From Devosia sp. (lineage in GTDB: Bacteria; Pseudomonadota; Alphaproteobacteria; Rhizobiales; Devosiaceae), in the NCBI GenBank assembly GCA_028290225.1, contig JAQGKH010000173.1, positions 1 through 18,252 on the forward strand: 18,252 nt of DNA, read 5' to 3'. Below the pieces are notes generated by a model. It searched no databases, was not told the origin of the DNA, and worked only from the letters and a program-made list of their open reading frames with translations. This document shows positions 14,379 to 18,252 of this stretch, one piece after another; the stretch's first letter is position 1, and each line of letters starts with the position of its first letter. The translations under genes and the position numbers were made by a program.

Positions 14379-15358
14379 CAGCGGTCTCCCCCATCGAAAT
14401 TGACCCGTCCCAGCCAGATATAAAGGCCGGTGAACACCACGATGATCAAAAACAGCAAGGTCGACTGCGCCGACCCATAGGCGAAGTTGTCGAATTCAAA
14501 CAAATTCTCGCGCGCCAGCACCGACATGGTCTTGGTGGCGTCGCTGTTGGGCGTCAGCACATAGATCAGATCGAAGATGCGCAGCGCATCGAGGATGCGG
14601 AAGATGATCGCCACCATCAACGCCGGCCGCACCAGCGGCAGGGTGATGCGGAAGAATTGCTTGACCGGATGCACCCCGTCGATCTCGGCCGCTTCATAGA
14701 TATCGCGGGGGATCATCTGCAGCCCGGCGAGGATCAGCAGGGCCATGAACGGCGTCGTTTTCCAGATATCCACGATCAGCACGGCGGTCATGGCCGTATC
14801 GGCGGAAGCCGTCCACGCCACTTTCTGGCTCAGGAGGCCCAGGCGCATCCCCAGATCGTTGAGGATCCCGAACTGGTCATTCAGCATCCAGGCCCACATC
14901 TTGGCCGAAACGATGGTGGGAATGGCCCAGGGGATCAGGATGGCAGCCCGTACGAGGCCGCGCCCGCGGAACTCGGCATTGAGCACCAGCGCCACCAGCA
15001 TGCCCAGCACCGCTTCCAGCGACACTGAGATCAGGGCGAAGCGCACCGTGTTGCCAACTGCGTTCCACCAATCGGCATCAACCAGCAGGCCGCGGTAAAT
15101 GGTGCGCCCGCTTTCCAGCGTCCGGATCTGCAGGTAATTGCTGAACCCCACCCATTCGGCGCCGTAAAGGTCATTGAGCGAGGCATCGGTGAAGGAAAAG
15201 TAGATCGAGCGCAGCAGCGGCCAGCCCGCCACCACGGCCAGCGCCGCCAGCATCGGCAACAAAAACCAGCGTGCTGCACGCACGCGCTGCTGCATCAGTT
15301 CGGATCGGATCTTGGGTCTGGCGGCTAGCACCGGCGCTGCCATCGTCTCCGTGGCCAT
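14378..15358 (-). CDS. thuF: Sugar ABC transporter permease (MalF type)
   Basis: 326 residues from ATG at 15356-15358, which has GGGGAGAG about 6 bases ahead; a longer version from 15424 would start inside the intergenic hairpin. Six transmembrane helices follow a ~28-residue cytoplasmic lead, the first at WFLLPMLAALAVVAGWPLL, with the periplasmic loop containing YGAEWVGFSNYLQI that is usual for CUT1 MalF-type permeases. The EAA loop is EAAEIDGVHPVKQFFRITLPLV, the ATPase contact. Pairs with ThuG in the inner membrane. It lies 92 bases after thuE and overlaps thuG by one base. Confidence 0.94.
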   Translation of the reverse strand: MATETMAAPVLAARPKIRSELMQQRVRAARWFLLPMLAALAVVAGWPLLRSIYFSFTDASLNDLYGAEWVGFSNYLQIRTLESGRTIYRGLLVDADWWNAVGNTVRFALISVSLEAVLGMLVALVLNAEFRGRGLVRAAILIPWAIPTIVSAKMWAWMLNDQFGILNDLGMRLGLLSQKVAWTASADTAMTAVLIVDIWKTTPFMALLILAGLQMIPRDIYEAAEIDGVHPVKQFFRITLPLVRPALMVAIIFRILDALRIFDLIYVLTPNSDATKTMSVLARENLFEFDNFAYGSAQSTLLFLIIVVFTGLYIWLGRVNFDGGDR

Positions 15359-15393
15359 GCGCTGCTCTCCCCTGTTGCTCGCGCGGTGTGTCG

Positions 15394-15424
15394 ATGCGGG
15401 CGGCGGGCACCCCCCCGTCCGCAT
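15394..15424 (-). repeat. Stem-loop between thuE and thuF
   Basis: ATGCGG (15394-15399) pairs with CCGCAT (15419-15424), and inside, CGGG (15404-15407) pairs with CCCG (15414-15417), with a 6-base loop and small internal loops. A GC-rich hairpin after the binding-protein gene is a common means of giving more binding protein than permease, by stabilising or attenuating the mRNA. No T-run follows. Confidence 0.5.
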
Positions 15425-15450
15425 GAACCCTCAATCGCCGGGAAAGCCGC

Positions 15451-16719
15451 TTACCAGCCGCTGCCCTGCAGCTCTGTCAGGTCAACCTCGAGCAGTTCGA
15501 GATTTTCCGCCGCCGACCCATTGCCGGAAAGCGTGTTGTGTACCGCGCTCCAGAACAGGGATGACACTTCGTTGTAGTTGGCCTTGGTCGGCGCGGAAGG
15601 ACGCGGCACCGCGTTCTGGAAGATTTCCTTCCAGTTGGGGATGATGGGCGCAGCCGTGGCGATCTCGGCATCGTCATAAAGCGCTTCGATCGTCGGCAAC
15701 TGCGTCTGGTTGATCGCGCGCTGCTTCTGGATTTCGGCCGAGCTCAGGAACAGCGCCAGCTCGATGGCCGCGTCGGGATCCGGCGTGTATTTGGACACGG
15801 CATAGTTCCAGCCGCCCAGCGTTGCCGCGGACCGCGCCTCGGGCCCCTCCCCGGTTGGCAACGGCGCCACGTCGAACTTGCCCGCAATGCTGGAGTCTGC
15901 TCCGTTCCCCAAGGCATAGGCATAAGGCCAGTTGCGCATGAACACGGCATTGCCCAGCTGCCAGACGCCGCGGCTTTCTTCTTCGCCATAGGCGAGATTG
16001 CCTTCGGGCGAGATCGTCCCGATCCAGCTGGCCGCTTCTTCCAGCGCGGCAACGGCCTGCTCGTTGTTGATGGAAATGGTGCCGTCGGCCTCCACGATCT
16101 GGCCGCCGCCATAGGACTTGACCCATTCCAGCGCGTTGCAGGTCAGCCCTTCATAGGCATTGCCCTGGAACACAAAGCCGTACATGTCCGGGTTGCCGGC
16201 CGCGCGCTCGCCGTCCATCACTTCCTGCGCCGTGGCCTTGAGCTCGGCCCAGGTACCCGGCACGGTCTTGCCGTATTTCTCCAGCAGGTCCTTGCGGTAA
16301 TACAATGCCGGGGCATCGGTATAGCCGGGCATCGCCACAAGCTTGCCGTCCACTGTCTGGGATTCGATGATCGACGGGAAATACTCGCCCACCGTGGCCG
16401 CAGCGGCTTGGCTGAGGTCGAGGAACTGGTCGGCCAGTTGCGGAGCCCAGATCACGTCGGTGGTGTAGACGTCGATATCGGTATTGCCCGCCGCCAGCCA
16501 CAGCCGATACTGGCCGAACTGGTCGGTGGTCGAGGAGGGCATCGGCACGATGGTGACCGTGTGGCCGCTCTGCTCGGTGAAGACCTTCAGCTGCTCTTCC
16601 AGGAACGCCAGGCCCGTGCCGGTATCACCCGAAACAATGGATAGCTCGGCCGCCTGCGCGGCACTCGCCACCAGGGTGACGCTTGCCAGCAGACCGGCCA
16701 GCAACTTGTTGATCTTCAT
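15451..16719 (-). CDS. thuE: Trehalose/alpha-glucoside-binding protein
   Basis: 422 residues from ATG at 16717-16719, with GGAGG 7 bases ahead; this start gives a clean Sec signal (MKINKLLAGLLASV, cleavage after AAQA). Periplasmic solute-binding protein of the extracellular family 1 type, with mature start ELSIVSGDTGTGLAFLEEQ. Visible family segments are NTDIDVYTTDVIWAPQLADQFLDL, MPGYTDAPALYYRKDLLEKYG, FVFQGNAYEGLTCNALEWV and WPYAYALG, close in style to rhizobial ThuE/AglE. It should capture trehalose, and probably maltose or sucrose, and hand it to ThuFGK. First gene of the operon, behind a promoter and LacI-type palindrome. The exact ligand is inferred from the family and from thuA downstream. 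Confidence 0.93.
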   Translation of the reverse strand: MKINKLLAGLLASVTLVASAAQAAELSIVSGDTGTGLAFLEEQLKVFTEQSGHTVTIVPMPSSTTDQFGQYRLWLAAGNTDIDVYTTDVIWAPQLADQFLDLSQAAAATVGEYFPSIIESQTVDGKLVAMPGYTDAPALYYRKDLLEKYGKTVPGTWAELKATAQEVMDGERAAGNPDMYGFVFQGNAYEGLTCNALEWVKSYGGGQIVEADGTISINNEQAVAALEEAASWIGTISPEGNLAYGEEESRGVWQLGNAVFMRNWPYAYALGNGADSSIAGKFDVAPLPTGEGPEARSAATLGGWNYAVSKYTPDPDAAIELALFLSSAEIQKQRAINQTQLPTIEALYDDAEIATAAPIIPNWKEIFQNAVPRPSAPTKANYNEVSSLFWSAVHNTLSGNGSAAENLELLEVDLTELQGSGW

Positions 16720-16775
16720 AAGTATCCTCCCGAATAAACCGCTTGACTGAGGCTGAGCACGGCCGACCACGAGCG

Positions 16776-16789
16776 TATTCGATTGAATA
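16776..16789. promoter_or_regulatory. Small palindrome in the thuE leader
   Basis: TATTC-GATT-GAATA, with CG on each outer side after a 1-base offset, 57 bases upstream of the thuE start. It could be a second regulator site or a small leader stem; no function can be assigned. Confidence 0.25.
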
Positions 16790-16851
16790 ACGCCGCCAGC
16801 ATACTTCTCCCGGAGCTCTTCAGGCGGCTGGTTCAAACCAACTCTTATCTA

Positions 16852-16859
16852 AAGCGCTT
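16852..16859. promoter_or_regulatory. LacI-family operator-like site upstream of thuE
   Basis: AAGCGCTT, a perfect palindrome with the central CG usual for LacI-family operators, flanked as CTAAAGCGCTTGCC. It lies 7 bases downstream of the proposed -10 of the thuE promoter, where a repressor would block initiation. The same 8-mer also occurs inside two coding regions (9932 and 15679), so the core alone is not rare; position is the main argument. No LacI-family gene is in the window. Confidence 0.4.
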
Positions 16860-16866
16860 GCCTAGG

Positions 16867-16895
16867 AGACAACCAGAGCGCCCCAGCACTGTCAA
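16867..16895 (-). promoter_or_regulatory. Candidate promoter of the thu operon
   Basis: Reverse-strand TTGACA (16890-16895), a perfect -35, and TTGTCT (16867-16872), a weak -10, with a 17-base spacer. Transcription would start near the AAGCGCTT palindrome, leaving a leader of about 140 bases before thuE. The weak -10 fits a regulated promoter. Confidence 0.45.
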
Positions 16896-17076
16896 GCAGC
16901 GCCTCCGCTATTTCCTGGCACCGACAAGCCCGGCGGCCAGCCCGGCTGTCTGCTTGGCTTCTGTTTCGCTGCTTATGCCCTTGGCGCCGGCCAACCGGCC
17001 CAGCCCGCGGCGGGCCCATGGAACACCTTAGTCCAGTGCGCTGTCCTGCACGCCAGCTGGGCGATCGATTGGCGGT

Positions 17077-17106
17077 TTGACGATCACCCGGTACACGCGC
17101 CATGGT
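17077..17106 (+). promoter_or_regulatory. Candidate promoter of the sulfurtransferase gene
   Basis: TTGACG (17077-17082) and CATGGT (17101-17106) with an 18-base spacer. A palindrome, GCGCCA-TGG-TGGCGC (17097-17111), covers the -10 and probable start site and could be an operator or leader stem. The rest of the thuE-sulfurtransferase gap, 16896-17076, has only a GCCCG-CGG-CGGGC hairpin near 17003-17015 and no ORF I can support. Confidence 0.3.
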
Positions 17107-17132
17107 GGCGCCACTCACCCAGGAGCCGGAAC

Positions 17133-17963
17133 ATGGATAAGCACTTCGTTTCAACCGATTGGCTCGCCGATCATCTCGCCGATCCTGGGCTGGTGATCCT
17201 TGATGGATCCTGGCACATGCCCGGCGCGGCGCGCGATCCCCGGGCCGAATATCTCGCGGGGCACCTGCCCGGCGCCGTGTTCTTTGATATCGACGCCATC
17301 GCCGATCCCACCACCGACCTGCCCCATATGCTGCCCGCTCCCGCCCAGTTCTCGGGCATGGTGGGGGAGCTGGGCATCGCCGATACGATGACCATCGTGG
17401 TTTATGACCAGCTGGGCCTGGCCACCGCACCCCGGGTCTGGTGGACCTTCAAGGCCATGGGCGCGCCCAATGTGCTGATGCTGGCCGGCGGCTCGCCCAA
17501 ATGGCGCGCCGAGGGCCGCCCCATGGAATCGGGAGCCGTCACGCGCCCGCCGCAGCATTTCGAGGTGCGGTTCGATCCCAACCGCGTCGCCGATTTCGGC
17601 ACCGTTGCAGCCCGCAGCCGGGACCGGCAGGCGCAGATCATCGATGCCCGCCCCGCTCCTCGCTTCCATGCCGAAGTTCCCGAACCGCGCCCCGGGCTGC
17701 GCGGCGGGCACATCCCGGGCAGCATCAACCTGCCCGTCGGCCTGCTCACCGAAGCGGGCGCCATGCGCTCGCCCGCCGAGCTGCAGGCCCTGTTTGCCGA
17801 GCGGCGGATCGATCTGGGCAAGCCCATCATCACCACCTGCGGCTCGGGCATTACGGCTTCGGCCCTGGCGCTGGCCCTCGAGGTCGCTGGCGCCACCGAT
17901 GTCGCCGTTTATGATGGCTCCTGGACCGAATGGGGTGCGCATCCAGACGCGGACATCGCCTAA
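17133..17963 (+). CDS. sseA: 3-mercaptopyruvate sulfurtransferase
   Basis: 276 residues from an ATG with AGGAG about 7 bases ahead. Tandem rhodanese domains: an inactive N-terminal one (VILDGSWHMP, YLAGHLPGAVFFDID) and an active C-terminal one (IIDARPAPRFHAEVPEPRPGLRGGHIPGSINLP). The active-site loop is CGSGITA with C236, the CG(S/T)GxTA form typical of mercaptopyruvate sulfurtransferases rather than thiosulfate sulfurtransferases, and the RPGLRGGHIPGS arginine pair is present. It moves sulfur from 3-mercaptopyruvate to an acceptor such as thioredoxin or cyanide in cysteine breakdown. Divergent from thuE, monocistronic as far as visible. The molybdoprotein at 6147 also concerns sulfur chemistry, but no link is implied. 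Confidence 0.94.
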   Translation: MDKHFVSTDWLADHLADPGLVILDGSWHMPGAARDPRAEYLAGHLPGAVFFDIDAIADPTTDLPHMLPAPAQFSGMVGELGIADTMTIVVYDQLGLATAPRVWWTFKAMGAPNVLMLAGGSPKWRAEGRPMESGAVTRPPQHFEVRFDPNRVADFGTVAARSRDRQAQIIDARPAPRFHAEVPEPRPGLRGGHIPGSINLPVGLLTEAGAMRSPAELQALFAERRIDLGKPIITTCGSGITASALALALEVAGATDVAVYDGSWTEWGAHPDADIA

Positions 17964-18083
17964 CCCCCGCGCAACCCTACTTAACGGCATTGTAACGTGC
18001 GCCGGCGTGCCGAACGCTGCTAATCTCCAGGCGGTCGGTAGCTTCCCGCCGGCCTTGGTTCAACCAGATGGGTACGGACAGCT

Positions 18084-18252
18084 TTGGTACGGCAGCTTTT
18101 GGCATCGGTGATCATCCTGGCCGCTGCGGCCCTCGCCTGGGTGTTCTTCGCCCCCGGCGCCTCGCAAACTTTGGCCTCCTACGGCATCAATCTGCCATTC
18201 GGCCCCGGCCCGGAGGCTGAAACCACCGGCTCAGTGCAGCCCACGGCCAATG
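18084..18252 (+). CDS. N-terminus of a membrane-anchored protein, possibly RND periplasmic adaptor (3'-truncated)
   Basis: Open frame from 18042 to the window end, about 56 residues from TTG at 18084; TTG at 18099 and GTG at 18108 are alternatives and none has a good ribosome site. It begins VRQLLASVIILAAAALAWVFF, a single N-terminal membrane anchor, then PGASQTLASYGI and an acidic/Thr-rich linker (PEAETTGSVQPTAN). That arrangement, anchor followed by a short linker, is common at the start of periplasmic adaptor (HlyD/MFP) subunits of RND efflux pumps in this group. The gene continues beyond the window and no diagnostic domain is in view, so the product name is tentative. Confidence 0.5.
   Translation, partial: MVRQLLASVIILAAAALAWVFFAPGASQTLASYGINLPFGPGPEAETTGSVQPTAN

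Noticed and set aside
13381..14394. 337-residue reverse frame overlapping thuG
   Set aside because: Out of frame with the well-supported permease; its tail is the 48-residue ORF of the palindrome, the rest is Gly/Ala/Arg-rich shadow.

Overview
The window is GC-rich, densely coded DNA from a chromosome of a Hyphomicrobiales-type alphaproteobacterium. The pointers are the ThuEFGKA trehalose/alpha-glucoside ABC operon, the AllE/AllA pair, the GlsB/YeaQ and GtrA small membrane proteins, and the general codon style; a Devosia-like genus is my best guess, but it is an inference. There are no rRNA or tRNA genes, no CRISPR array, no transposase and no phage gene.

Layout. At 2-1135 (+) are the end of a purine-ureide catabolic cluster: the 3' part of allE ((S)-ureidoglycine aminohydrolase) and allA (ureidoglycolate lyase). 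At 1193-1711 (+) is an exported protein of unknown function, followed convergently by a tiny signal-peptide ORF with a strong ribosome binding site (1722-1856, -). At 2032-4249 (+) is the otsB-otsA trehalose biosynthesis pair, closed by a bidirectional terminator shared with a DEAD-box RNA helicase (4306-5844, -) that has a repeated basic tail. A 300-base leader/intergenic stretch follows. At 6147-7789 (-) is a two-gene redox module: a Tat-exported, probably lipid-anchored sulfite-oxidase-fold molybdoprotein and its cytochrome b partner. Then come a stand-alone ThuA-like protein (7865-8515, -), a GtrA-family membrane protein (8615-9085, -), a periplasmic UshA-type 5'-nucleotidase (9310-10920, +) with a strong terminator, and a GlsB/YeaQ protein (10974-11225, -).

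The second half is a trehalose-type uptake operon read right to left: thuE (binding protein), thuF and thuG (permeases), thuK (ATPase) and, 200 bases further on, thuA. A promoter with a LacI-type palindrome sits upstream of thuE. Two structured spacers interrupt the operon: a hairpin between thuE and thuF, and a 138-base imperfect palindrome that fills nearly all the space between thuG and thuK. Divergent to thuE is a mercaptopyruvate sulfurtransferase (17133-17963, +), and the window ends in the first codons of a probable membrane-anchored protein (18084 onward).

How the genes relate. otsBA makes trehalose for stress protection while thuEFGK(A) imports trehalose-type disaccharides, so synthesis and uptake lie within 15 kb of each other. 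No thuB dehydrogenase and no thuR regulator gene are in the window. Most of the window is ordinary chromosomal core. The observations most worth following are the thuG-thuK palindrome, the small secreted peptide gene and the molybdoprotein/cytochrome b pair.
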